47,451 bases of DNA, taken from Planctomycetota bacterium (GTDB taxonomy: Bacteria; Planctomycetota; Brocadiia; JAADGH01). Shown piece after piece: positions 32,526 to 39,890 of the stretch. The position numbers and the translations under genes were made by a program. The stretch is taken from contig JAADGH010000210.1 of NCBI GenBank assembly GCA_013152475.1, positions 1 through 47,451 on the forward strand, given 5' to 3'. The notes under the pieces were generated by a model. It saw only the letters and a program-made list of their open reading frames with translations, was not told where the DNA came from and made no database searches. Numbering within the stretch: position 1 is the stretch's first letter; each line of letters starts with the position of its first letter.

Positions 32526-34265
32526 TTACATCTCGTGCTGTGGGAATACACGGCGGGCTTCTTTCCGGAGAAATCGCAGGACCTCTGTGGCCTCGGTGAT
32601 TGAGATCGCCTTTTCGGCGATGGCCTTCGCCTCCTCGTAGGTGATCGAGCGAATCACCTTCTTCACGTCCGGGATCATGGCCGGTGTCACACTGAATTCG
32701 GTGAGCCCCATGCCCACCAGAAGAATGATGTAGTCGATCTCGCCCCCCATCTCGCCGCAGATCGCCACCGGGATTCCGTGGCGCCTGCCGGTTTCAATCA
32801 CGTACTCGATCAACCGCAGCACAGCGGGATGCGCCGGGGAGTAAAGCTGGGCCACCGTCTGGTTGTTGCGGTCCACAGCAAGGGTGTACTGGATCAGGTC
32901 GTTCGTGCCGATGCTGAAGAAGTCGGTCTCCTTCGCAAGGCTGTCTGCGGTCAGCGCCGCCGATGGCACCTCAATCATGATGCCCACTCGAATGTCTTCG
33001 TTGAAGGCGACTCCATCCGTGCGCATCTCGCTCATCACGTCGCGCAGCACCGCCTTGGCCTCGCGCAGCTCTTCCAGCGAGGTGACCAGAGGGAACATCA
33101 AGGACACCTCGCCCAGCACCGATGCGCGGAGGATGGCCGACAACTGGCACCGGAACATCTCCATGTGGCGCAGGCAGAAGCGGAGCGATCGACACCCGAG
33201 AAAGGGGTTCTTTTCCTGCATACCCGACCAGAGCTTGTCGGCGCCCAGGTCCACCGTTCGGATGATGGCCGGGCGCCCGGCCAGCTCCTTGATCGTCTGG
33301 ACATAGGCTTCATACTGTTCGCGCTCGGTGGGGGGCTTCTTGGCGCCGACGTAGAGAAACTCCGTTCGGTAGAGCCCAATCCCCTCAGCCCCCAACTCGA
33401 CGGCCACCTTGACCTCACTGGGAAACTCGATGTTGGCCAGCAGCGTGATCCGCCGCCCGTCGAGCGTTTCAGCCGGCAGGTCGTGGAGCTCCTTGACGAG
33501 CTGGGCCTCGAAGAGATGGATGCTGCGGCCCCGTTCCTCGTATCGTGTGATGGTATCCGTATCCGGCCCGATCACCACCACGCCCTGGTGGCCGTCGATG
33601 ATGACCATCTCCCCCCCGGACACTTCGTTTTCCACGTTGCCCAGTCCAACCACCGCGGGGATCTTCAGGGCGCGGGCGACGATGGCTGAGTGGGACGTCT
33701 TTCCGCCGGCGTTGGTGGCGAAGCCGAGGATCTTCTTCGGGTCGAACGCCGCCGTCTGCGAGGGGGTGAGATCGTGGGCGATAACGACGACCGGCTCCTG
33801 CAGATGGCTCAGGTCCTCCTGCTTCTGGCCGAGCAGCGCCCGGAGCAGTCGGTGCTCGACGTCGTGGATGTCCGTCACGCGCTGAGCAAGGTAGTCGTCC
33901 TTCGCCTCGCGCAGAAAGATGCGGTGATACGTCCGGAGGGTCTTGGCTACGGCATGTTCAGGGGTGCACAGTCGATCGGCAATCAACTCGCGAATCTGAC
34001 CTTTGAGCTGCTCGTCCTGGAGCATGCGCTTGTGGACGCTGAAGATCTCCCGGTAGTCCGGACCGATATTCTCGGCAACGGTGGACTCCGTCTCCTCGAT
34101 GTCCTCAAGGGCCGATTCCATGGCCTTCTGGAACCGGTCGAGCTCGTGTTGAATCTCATCGTGGTCGATGTATCGGCGGCGAATGCGCACGCCCTCGGCA
34201 TCGAGAACAAAGGCCCGGCCGATGGCAACGCCGGGTGATGCGGCAACTCCCTCCATCTTGAGCAT
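32526..34265 (-). CDS. ptsI: Phosphoenolpyruvate-protein phosphotransferase (PTS enzyme I)
   Basis: Takes phosphate from PEP and passes it to HPr. The 579 residues show the N-terminal HPr-binding/His domain with the phosphorylated His in NAGGKTSHSAIVARALKIPAV (near residue 190). The C-terminal PEP-binding barrel follows (RTEFLYVGAKKPPTEREQ, GCRSLRFCL, MIEVPSAA, FFSIGTNDLIQYTLAVDR and the catalytic Cys in VAICGEMGG). There is no N-terminal GAF domain, so it is the general EI form rather than EI-Ntr. It follows ptsH by 6 nt. With ptsN but no sugar permease in the window, it probably feeds a regulatory phosphorelay. Confidence 0.95.
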   Translation of the reverse strand: MLKMEGVAASPGVAIGRAFVLDAEGVRIRRRYIDHDEIQHELDRFQKAMESALEDIEETESTVAENIGPDYREIFSVHKRMLQDEQLKGQIRELIADRLCTPEHAVAKTLRTYHRIFLREAKDDYLAQRVTDIHDVEHRLLRALLGQKQEDLSHLQEPVVVIAHDLTPSQTAAFDPKKILGFATNAGGKTSHSAIVARALKIPAVVGLGNVENEVSGGEMVIIDGHQGVVVIGPDTDTITRYEERGRSIHLFEAQLVKELHDLPAETLDGRRITLLANIEFPSEVKVAVELGAEGIGLYRTEFLYVGAKKPPTEREQYEAYVQTIKELAGRPAIIRTVDLGADKLWSGMQEKNPFLGCRSLRFCLRHMEMFRCQLSAILRASVLGEVSLMFPLVTSLEELREAKAVLRDVMSEMRTDGVAFNEDIRVGIMIEVPSAALTADSLAKETDFFSIGTNDLIQYTLAVDRNNQTVAQLYSPAHPAVLRLIEYVIETGRRHGIPVAICGEMGGEIDYIILLVGMGLTEFSVTPAMIPDVKKVIRSITYEEAKAIAEKAISITEATEVLRFLRKEARRVFPQHEM

Positions 34266-34271
34266 GAGCGC

Positions 34272-34583
34272 TTACTCCTCGTCGAATTTCCCTTCGACCA
34301 GGTTGACCAAGGAGTGGATCGCGTCCTCGGCGTCGGCGCCCGTGGCGCACAGTACGATCGGTGTGCCGGTCGTGGCAGCCAAGGTCATGACCTCCATAAT
34401 GCTCTTCCCATCCACATCCTTCTGTCCCTTGCGGATGCGAATGTTGGCGTCGAACTGGTTGGCCACATCCACGAGCCGACCGGCCGCGCGGAGATGGAGC
34501 CCGAGCTTATTGGTAATCATGACCTCTCTCTCGAGGGAGGAGCCGGATAGATCACTTGGGTTTCCCGGATTTGCCATCGCCAT
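34272..34583 (-). CDS. ptsH: Phosphocarrier protein HPr
   Basis: Carries phosphate from enzyme I to EIIA. 103 residues with a 17-residue N-terminal extension before the usual start (LEREVMITNKLGLHLRAAG). The active-site His is H30, equivalent to His15, and S61 (VDGKSIMEVMTLAA) is equivalent to Ser46, the target of HPr kinase where present. The motif LGLHLRAAG differs from the usual LGLHARPAA by Leu and Ala near the His. No hprK is seen here, so regulation at Ser46 is only possible. It lies between ptsN and ptsI. The ribosome-binding site is weak, so translational coupling to ptsN is likely. Confidence 0.93.
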   Translation of the reverse strand: MAMANPGNPSDLSGSSLEREVMITNKLGLHLRAAGRLVDVANQFDANIRIRKGQKDVDGKSIMEVMTLAATTGTPIVLCATGADAEDAIHSLVNLVEGKFDEE

Positions 34584-34592
34584 GCTGCATGG

Positions 34593-35063
34593 TCAGTCTA
34601 ATTTCTGGTCCGCTTCGCGCAGAAGGTCCACGATGTCCTTTGTTTTTTCCGCCGCCATAATGAAGCGGCAGAAGTCGCTGTCATTCAGCAACGAAAAGAT
34701 GTATTCCAGCGCCTTGATGTGTGGCCCCGTCGAATCGGGGGGCGACACGAGGAGGAAGATGATGTGCACCGACTTGCCGTCCAGGGCGCTGAACTCTACC
34801 CCCTCATGGGAGATTCCCACGGTACCCCTCAGCTTGTCCGCGCAGGGGTGCTTGCTGTGGGGCACGGCTACCCCCTTTCCGATCCCCGTGCTCCCGATTT
34901 CCTCACGCTTCATGATGGCCCGAACAAGGCTGTCCACGTCCTTTTCTGCGATAGCCCCCGCCTCGGCCATGGCGGTGACAAGTTCACGGATAGCGCCTTT
35001 CTTGTCCTGAGCCGCCAAGTGGGGACAGATCGCTTTCTCGACGATAAAATCCTTCAGTTTCAT
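34593..35063 (-). CDS. ptsN: PTS fructose-type EIIA (PtsN-like)
   Basis: Phosphate acceptor of the nitrogen-type PTS. The 156 residues have the EIIA-Ntr/fru fold and the active site His69 in GVAVPHSKHP. Next come GISHEGVEFSALDGKSVHIIFLL and SPPDSTGPHIKALEYI. There is no permease domain, which favours a regulatory EIIA-Ntr role. It lies 17 nt after hpf and 9 nt before ptsH; the hpf-ptsN-HPr linkage is classic, though in proteobacteria rpoN normally stands beside it. Here rpoN is 30 kb away. Confidence 0.93.
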   Translation of the reverse strand: MKLKDFIVEKAICPHLAAQDKKGAIRELVTAMAEAGAIAEKDVDSLVRAIMKREEIGSTGIGKGVAVPHSKHPCADKLRGTVGISHEGVEFSALDGKSVHIIFLLVSPPDSTGPHIKALEYIFSLLNDSDFCRFIMAAEKTKDIVDLLREADQKLD

Positions 35064-35080
35064 CCGTTCTCCCGCAGGGC

Positions 35081-35392
35081 TTATCCTCGTTTTGGAGCAA
35101 CGCGTCGGTTTCTTGCTCTTTCCTTGTGTTTCTTCAGTTGCCGTTCCAGTTTCGTCGCCGCCAGCTCGAGAGCGGCATACATGTCCGGCGCATCCACCTC
35201 CGCGATTAACGTGCTTCCTTTTCCCACATGCATCACGGCCTCGGCCGTGTGGCGCGACCCCTCCACCCAGATCGTGAGCTGCACACGATCAATCTTGACC
35301 GAAAACTTGTCCAGTTTTTGGAACCGCGCCAAGGCGTGTTCCCGAATCCCGTCTGTAACATCCATATGTCGACCGGAAATCGTGACCTTCAA
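35081..35392 (-). CDS. hpf: Ribosome hibernation promoting factor (HPF/YfiA, short form)
   Basis: Binds the 30S decoding region and stabilises dormant ribosomes. I set the start at TTG 35392, giving 103 residues (MKVTISGRHMDVTDGIREHA). GGGAGAG lies 5 nt upstream and the preceding in-frame codons contain no better start. The beta-alpha-beta fold follows with KLDKFSVKIDRVQLTIW, VMHVGKGSTLIAEVDAPDMYAALELAATKLERQLKK and a basic C-terminus. It lacks the C-terminal dimerisation domain of long HPF. It heads hpf-ptsN-ptsH-ptsI under a near-consensus promoter. Confidence 0.93.
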   Translation of the reverse strand: MKVTISGRHMDVTDGIREHALARFQKLDKFSVKIDRVQLTIWVEGSRHTAEAVMHVGKGSTLIAEVDAPDMYAALELAATKLERQLKKHKERARNRRVAPKRG

Positions 35393-35461
35393 TCGTACTC
35401 TCCCTGAATGAAGACTGCTCGCCTGCTCGCAGCGCTGGTTCCACACCCGCACTAAAATTTG

Positions 35462-35490
35462 ATGATACCATCTGCTCCATGCCGTGTCAA
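35462..35490 (-). promoter_or_regulatory. Sigma-70-type promoter for hpf-ptsN-ptsH-ptsI
   Basis: Minus strand: -35 TTGACA at 35490-35485, 17 nt spacer, -10 TATCAT at 35467-35462. A 21 bp inverted repeat begins 9 nt upstream of the -35 box. Confidence 0.75.
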
Positions 35491-35499
35491 TCCGTTTTC

Positions 35500-35589
35500 T
35501 TCAGGACTTTCCCCAGAATCGAACGGCCACTCATCGTAACCCATGTTCGTGAATACGCTTCCAATGTAGATTCTGGGGAAAGTCCTGAA
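35500..35589. repeat. Perfect 21 bp inverted repeat with 48 nt spacer
   Basis: The left arm is 35500-35520 and the right arm 35569-35589. The left arm starts TTCAGGACTTTCCCC and ends AGAATC; the right arm is its exact reverse complement over 21 bp. The two arms lie in the 533 nt gap between divergent hpf and proS, just upstream of the hpf -35. There is no T run, so it is not an intrinsic terminator. It may be a miniature element or a regulatory dyad. A second hairpin (AGGAGGGGA against TCCCC/CTCCT) lies near 35634-35660. No gene is seen in the rest of the gap, which also holds the two promoters. Confidence 0.85.
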
Positions 35590-35793
35590 AAATCCCGAAA
35601 CGTTTCGCCGGGGTGCAAATGTTCTTTCTGGTAGGAGGGGAATCCTTTCCCCGACTCCTGCCAAACGTTGACGGGGACGGAAATCCCTTCCTCCTTCCTT
35701 CCTGCGTGACGCGGAGCCAATCCAACACCGTGATCAACAGTCATGCCAGAATCCGCGTGTTCTCCCTTTCGCCAGGCGCCGCCGAGTTTGACC

Positions 35794-35822
35794 TTGAATT
35801 CCCAGCGGCCGAAGGATAAACT
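35794..35822 (+). promoter_or_regulatory. Sigma-70-type promoter for proS
   Basis: -35 TTGAAT at 35794-35799, 17 nt spacer, -10 TAAACT at 35817-35822. It leaves an untranslated leader of about 97 nt. Confidence 0.5.
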
Positions 35823-35925
35823 CTTTGTTTTCGCACGACCGAACGGCCCGGGGTTCAGCCATCGCATCAGGGTAGAACGGGCCAAGGGTCTAAGACGAAC
35901 AATACAGGAGGCGCATCGAAATTTC

Positions 35926-37356
35926 ATGGCCGAGAAAAAGATCACCAAGCGAAGCGAAGATTACTCCCGTTGGTACACCGACATCGTCCAGCGCGCGCAG
36001 CTCGCCGACTACGCCCCGGTGAAGGGGTGCATGGTCATGCGGCCGTACGGCTTCGCAATCTGGGAGCGGCTGAAAGAGGCCCTGGACAAGATGTTCAAGG
36101 AGACGGGGCACTCCAACGCCTACTTCCCACTGTTCATCCCCGAGAGCTTCATGCGAAAGGAAGCCGAGCACGTGGAAGGCTTCGCCCCCGAGTGCGCCGT
36201 CGTCACCCACGGCGGCGGCTCGAAACTCGAAGAGCCCCTCTACATCCGCCCGACGTCGGAGACGATCATCTGGAGTATGTACGGCAAATGGATTCAGTCG
36301 TACCGCGACCTGCCGCTCCTCATCAACCAGTGGGCCAACATCGTGCGATGGGAGAAGCGAACGCGGCTGTTCCTCCGCACCACCGAGTTCCTCTGGCAGG
36401 AGGGCCACACCGCCCATGCCACGGAGCAAGAGGCCATGGAAGAGGTGCGCCGGATGCTGGATGTGTATCGCCGCTTCGCCGAGGACCACATGGCCATGCC
36501 CGTGATCCAGGGCAAGAAAACCGAGAGCGAGAAGTTCGCCGGGGCGGTGGATACCTATTGCATCGAGGCCATGATGCAGGACAAACGCGCCCTCCAGGCG
36601 GGCACGTCGCACTTCCTCGGTCAGAACTTCGCCAAGGCCTTCGATGTTCAGTTCCAGGACGAGGAAGGGAGGCTGCAGTACGTCTACGCCACGAGCTGGG
36701 GCGTCTCATGGCGGCTGATCGGCGGTCTCATCATGACCCACAGCGACGATCAGGGCCTGGTCCTCCCGCCACAGATGGCCCCCATCCAGGTGGTCATCGT
36801 CCCCATCTGGAAGAAGAACGATGACAAGGCAAAGATCCTGGAGGCGGCGAACCAGCTCAAGGAGGACATCGCAACCGTGGCCACCGTGAAGCTCGACGAC
36901 TCGGAGGGCGTCAGCCCCGGCTTCAAGTTCAACGAGTGGGAGATGCGCGGTGTGCCGCTCCGCATCGAGCTCGGCCCGCGCGACCTCGCCGGCCGGCAAG
37001 TCGTCTTCGCACGACGAGACACGGGCGACAAAAGCCCGGCACCCATGGACGCTGCGGCGGAGCAGACCAAGGTGATGCTGGAGCAAATCCAGACGTCTCT
37101 TTACGACATCGCAAAGACCTTCCGGGAGGACAACACGCGCGAGATCGACGCCTATGGCGACTTCAAGTCCTTCATGGAAAACGGGGGGTTCGCGAGTTGC
37201 CACTGGTGCGGGTCCGCCGAATGCGAAGCGAAACTCAAGGAAGAGACCAAAGCCACCATCCGCTGCATTCCCCTGGAGCGCAGGCGGGAGACCGGCGCAT
37301 GCCTCCTGTGCGGCAAACCGTCGGACGGCCGGGTCGTGATGGCGAAGGCCTATTGA
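35926..37356 (+). CDS. proS: Prolyl-tRNA synthetase, archaeal/eukaryotic-type
   Basis: Class II synthetase that charges tRNA-Pro. From ATG 35926 (476 residues; family starts near [14 protein letters not shown]) it has the short form without the bacterial INS editing domain. Motif 1 lies around [18 protein letters not shown], motif 2 at [22 protein letters not shown] and motif 3 further on. The C-terminal zinc-binding-like domain is CHWCGS...CIPLE...CLLCGKPSD, ending in the Tyr expected for the archaeal/eukaryotic type. GGAGG is 15 nt upstream, a rather long spacing. The frame extends upstream to 35743 but that part is not family-like. Confidence 0.95.
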   Translation: MAEKKITKRSEDYSRWYTDIVQRAQLADYAPVKGCMVMRPYGFAIWERLKEALDKMFKETGHSNAYFPLFIPESFMRKEAEHVEGFAPECAVVTHGGGSKLEEPLYIRPTSETIIWSMYGKWIQSYRDLPLLINQWANIVRWEKRTRLFLRTTEFLWQEGHTAHATEQEAMEEVRRMLDVYRRFAEDHMAMPVIQGKKTESEKFAGAVDTYCIEAMMQDKRALQAGTSHFLGQNFAKAFDVQFQDEEGRLQYVYATSWGVSWRLIGGLIMTHSDDQGLVLPPQMAPIQVVIVPIWKKNDDKAKILEAANQLKEDIATVATVKLDDSEGVSPGFKFNEWEMRGVPLRIELGPRDLAGRQVVFARRDTGDKSPAPMDAAAEQTKVMLEQIQTSLYDIAKTFREDNTREIDAYGDFKSFMENGGFASCHWCGSAECEAKLKEETKATIRCIPLERRRETGACLLCGKPSDGRVVMAKAY

Positions 37357-37438
37357 GCCGTCGCGGATAGCGGGCCGGGCCACCGCTCGTCGTGCTCACT
37401 TTTGCGGCGCATGGACGACCTCCCCGCCGGACAGGGCT

Positions 37439-37831
37439 TCATCGAGGCAGAGAAATGAACTCCCAATGTCCGCACGAGAGGCAAAGCTGCTGGGCCTTAT
37501 GCTTGCTGTCACCGTTCGGCAAAATCACCGTGAAGATAGGCCCGCGACACTCGGGACAAAGCGCCGACGCCAGTTTGGATGGGGAAACCCGCGTGAACTT
37601 TCGAGACCTCACGACCTCATAGCCGCCATATTTCCGCCTCGGAAGCCCCCAATCAACAAACCATCGGCCCGCGGGGATGGGACGGTCGGAGAACTGCGTT
37701 TCACGGTCGATCAGGCGATATCGTGAGAACAGTGTGTCTAAGGCATCGCGTGGATGGGACTGGGCCTCTTGCGCCTCCGCCCAGGCACTGGTAAGCTTTG
37801 CCACTCCCGCAGAGTTTCGCATATCGATCAT
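37439..37831 (-). CDS. Small zinc-ribbon protein of unknown function
   Basis: 130 residues; ATG 37831 is preceded by GGAG. The C-terminal half carries a CxxC pair separated by about 28 residues (CPECRGPIFTVILPNGDS, then CLSCGHWEF), a zinc-ribbon pattern. The N-terminal half is helical with WFVDWGLPRRKYGGYEVV in the middle. No known family is recognised. It stands alone, convergent with proS, with a REP-like palindrome 45 nt upstream of its start. Confidence 0.6.
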   Translation of the reverse strand: MIDMRNSAGVAKLTSAWAEAQEAQSHPRDALDTLFSRYRLIDRETQFSDRPIPAGRWFVDWGLPRRKYGGYEVVRSRKFTRVSPSKLASALCPECRGPIFTVILPNGDSKHKAQQLCLSCGHWEFISLPR

Positions 37832-37875
37832 GTGACTCCTCTTTGACTGCCATCAGGCATGAACTGATTCCAGTA

Positions 37876-37919
37876 GGCGGGCACTTGTTGCCACCCGGCG
37901 CGGGGCACGAGTGCCCGCC
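37876..37919. repeat. REP-like extragenic palindrome
   Basis: GGCGGGCACTTGTTGCC faces GGGCACGAGTGCCCGCC across a 10 nt GC-rich loop; 14 of 17 positions pair. The outer GGCGGGCAC/GTGCCCGCC is perfect. It lies in the 298 nt gap between the small zinc-ribbon gene and the MBL gene. The form is typical of REP sequences mobilised by RAYT transposases, of which a remnant is at 432-560. Only one clear copy was noticed in the window. The rest of the gap (37920-38129) shows no gene beyond an 11-codon frame at about 37979-38014 with an upstream GGAG, too short to call. Confidence 0.65.
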
Positions 37920-38129
37920 ACCACATCTATCTGCACGTTGCTCGTACAGACCTCTGAGGGAGATAGGAGAGCAACAAGTATGCCAAGCAGTGATTTTTTT
38001 GAGAAATTATCGTAAGCTATTACTGGGGAAGGAGTTAAAGTGTAATATATCTACTTGGGATGTTTGGCCAGTGACCGCCGAACCGGCACATGTTCGACAG
38101 GATGACGATATTTCGACACCCGTGGGCCG

Positions 38130-38774
38130 CTATCCCCCTACAAATGGGTTTGCGCGGCGCTCCGCGCCGATGGTTGTGTCCGGCCCATGTCCGGGATAGA
38201 TGATAGTATCGTCCGGGTACTGGAACAAGCGTGTCCGAATCCCACTCACAAGGGCATCCCAGTCGCCTCCGGGGAAATCGGTCCGGCCAACGCCCCCCGC
38301 AAAGAGGGTATCGCCCGAGAAAATGCGCACAGGTTCGCCCTTCAGGACAAGGCAGATGCCGCCTGGGGTATGACCGGGCGTATGAATGGCATTAAGCGTT
38401 ACTGTACCAGTTGTTATGACCGATCCATCCTCCAGGATCATCGCAGCCGGGGGGGACTTGTAGAACGTTCCCTGGAGGACTGAGTAGTTCCGGAACGGTT
38501 TCGGCAACATGGGCGCATCGTCTTTGTGGGCGCATACCTGGATGTCCGGGTAGAGTTCCTTCATCTCTCGATTCGCACCGATGTGGTCGAAATGCCCGTG
38601 TGTGTTGATCAGGTGGGTAGGCTTGAGCCCCTCCCGCGCGATATAGTCGGCGATTATGTCCGGGTCGCCTCCGGGATCGATAATAACGGCGTTCTGCGTC
38701 TCGGGGCAGCCGAGAACATAACAGTTCGCCTGCAATTCCCCCACGGGGAGGCAGGCAATCGAGATGTCAGACAT
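38130..38774 (-). CDS. Metallo-beta-lactamase fold hydrolase, glyoxalase II-like
   Basis: 214 residues from ATG 38774. The zinc motif is THGHFDH at 58-64, followed by HTPGHTPGGICLVL, FSGDTLFAGGVGRTDFPGGD and the C-terminal YPGHGPDTTIGAERRANPF. These are the full set of dinuclear metal ligands of the hydroxyacylglutathione hydrolase-like (GloB) group of MBL proteins. The C-terminal helical domain of true GloB is absent, so the substrate may be another thioester or lactone. It follows the ADH gene by 24 nt and ends the dnaE row. Confidence 0.92.
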   Translation of the reverse strand: MSDISIACLPVGELQANCYVLGCPETQNAVIIDPGGDPDIIADYIAREGLKPTHLINTHGHFDHIGANREMKELYPDIQVCAHKDDAPMLPKPFRNYSVLQGTFYKSPPAAMILEDGSVITTGTVTLNAIHTPGHTPGGICLVLKGEPVRIFSGDTLFAGGVGRTDFPGGDWDALVSGIRTRLFQYPDDTIIYPGHGPDTTIGAERRANPFVGG

Positions 38775-38798
38775 AGATCCATCCCTCTCCACAAAGGC

Positions 38799-39890
38799 TT
38801 ACGGCTCCAGAACGATTTTCACCGCCGACTTTTCCAGCATGGTCTTCAACGCCTCGTTGGCCTCCCTGAGGGGAAATCTGTGCGTGATCACCTTGCGAAA
38901 TTTCTCCACATGCCTTGTCACGAGGTCGATCGACTGCTTGGTATGCCGGGTATGGCTGACCCACACCCCCTGCACGCGCAGGTTTTTCCGAACGATATCC
39001 GCGAAGCAGTCGAGCGTCACCGCACCGCCCGGCTGGCCGAATCCGGTCAGGGCATAGGCCCCGCCGTTGCGGACAAGGCCCACCCCCTCCTCCACTGCCG
39101 CGGCCGTGCCCACGGCCTCGTAGACGACATCCGCTCCCCTGCCGTCGGTCAGGTCCATGATGCCCCCCCGCCGCTCCTCGGTGGTCGTCTCCCTCCGGTT
39201 CAGACTGTGGGTCGCGCCCATGTTCTCGCACATCGCCAATCGCTCCGGCGTACCCCCGATGACCACGATCTGTCCCGCGCCTGCGTCGGCGGCAAAGGCA
39301 ATCAGAAAGAGACCGAGCGGGCCCGGTCCCTGCACGACAACCGTATCCCCCGCCGATACCGGACAGAGATCGACCGCATGGGCCGCCGTCGCGCCGGAGC
39401 AGGACGCGGGCACGTAGACGCCAAGGTCATCCGTGTCAATCTTGAAGACATCCGTCCTTCGGTCCAGCAGCACGTACTCGGCATAGCACCCATTCAGGTG
39501 CGGCGGCGAATCGCACGAATTGTGAATGCCGTAGACCCACCGGTTTGGGCAGAGCGAGGGATCGTTTTTTTTGGCGCACCAGTAGCACTTTCCGCAGACG
39601 ACGCCGCGGTTCCATAAGACCTTGTCGCCCGCCTTCAGATCCTCCCCGTCGGGGGTGGCCTTTCGTCCGCCGATATCCGCGATCTCCCCCGCCCCCTCGT
39701 GACCGAGGATGATGGGCCTCGGCGTGCGAGGGTCCTCGCCCGACCACATGTGGACGTCCGACCCGCACACCCCGGCGGCTGTGATCCGAACGAGCACCTC
39801 GCCCTCACTCACCCGGGGCATGGGGAACTCTCGCCACTGCAAAGGCTGCTTGAACTCCGTCATCACCATGGCGTGTGCTGCTTGCGTCAT
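38799..39890 (-). CDS. Zinc-dependent alcohol dehydrogenase (MDR family)
   Basis: 363 residues of the medium-chain dehydrogenase family. Catalytic zinc ligands lie in AAGVCGSDVHMW and GHEGAGEI, and the structural zinc site is VCGKCYWCAKKNDPSLC. The NAD-binding motif is VVVQGPGPLGLFLIAFAADAGAG. Sequence features match the sorbitol/threonine dehydrogenase-like branch, also found in phosphonate or sugar degradation clusters; the substrate is not predictable. Its ATG overlaps the dnaE stop by 4 nt, so it is translationally coupled to the replicative polymerase gene, an unusual pairing. Confidence 0.9.
   Translation of the reverse strand: MTQAAHAMVMTEFKQPLQWREFPMPRVSEGEVLVRITAAGVCGSDVHMWSGEDPRTPRPIILGHEGAGEIADIGGRKATPDGEDLKAGDKVLWNRGVVCGKCYWCAKKNDPSLCPNRWVYGIHNSCDSPPHLNGCYAEYVLLDRRTDVFKIDTDDLGVYVPASCSGATAAHAVDLCPVSAGDTVVVQGPGPLGLFLIAFAADAGAGQIVVIGGTPERLAMCENMGATHSLNRRETTTEERRGGIMDLTDGRGADVVYEAVGTAAAVEEGVGLVRNGGAYALTGFGQPGGAVTLDCFADIVRKNLRVQGVWVSHTRHTKQSIDLVTRHVEKFRKVITHRFPLREANEALKTMLEKSAVKIVLEP

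Noticed and set aside
35590..35925. A T-box riboswitch upstream of proS
   Set aside because: No T-box motif (AGGGTGGAACCGCG-like) and no terminator are present in the leader; only an unrelated hairpin is seen.
37979..38014. A tiny ORF (11 codons) with an upstream GGAG in the gap before the MBL gene
   Set aside because: It is too short, has no regulatory structure after it, and resembles no known leader peptide.
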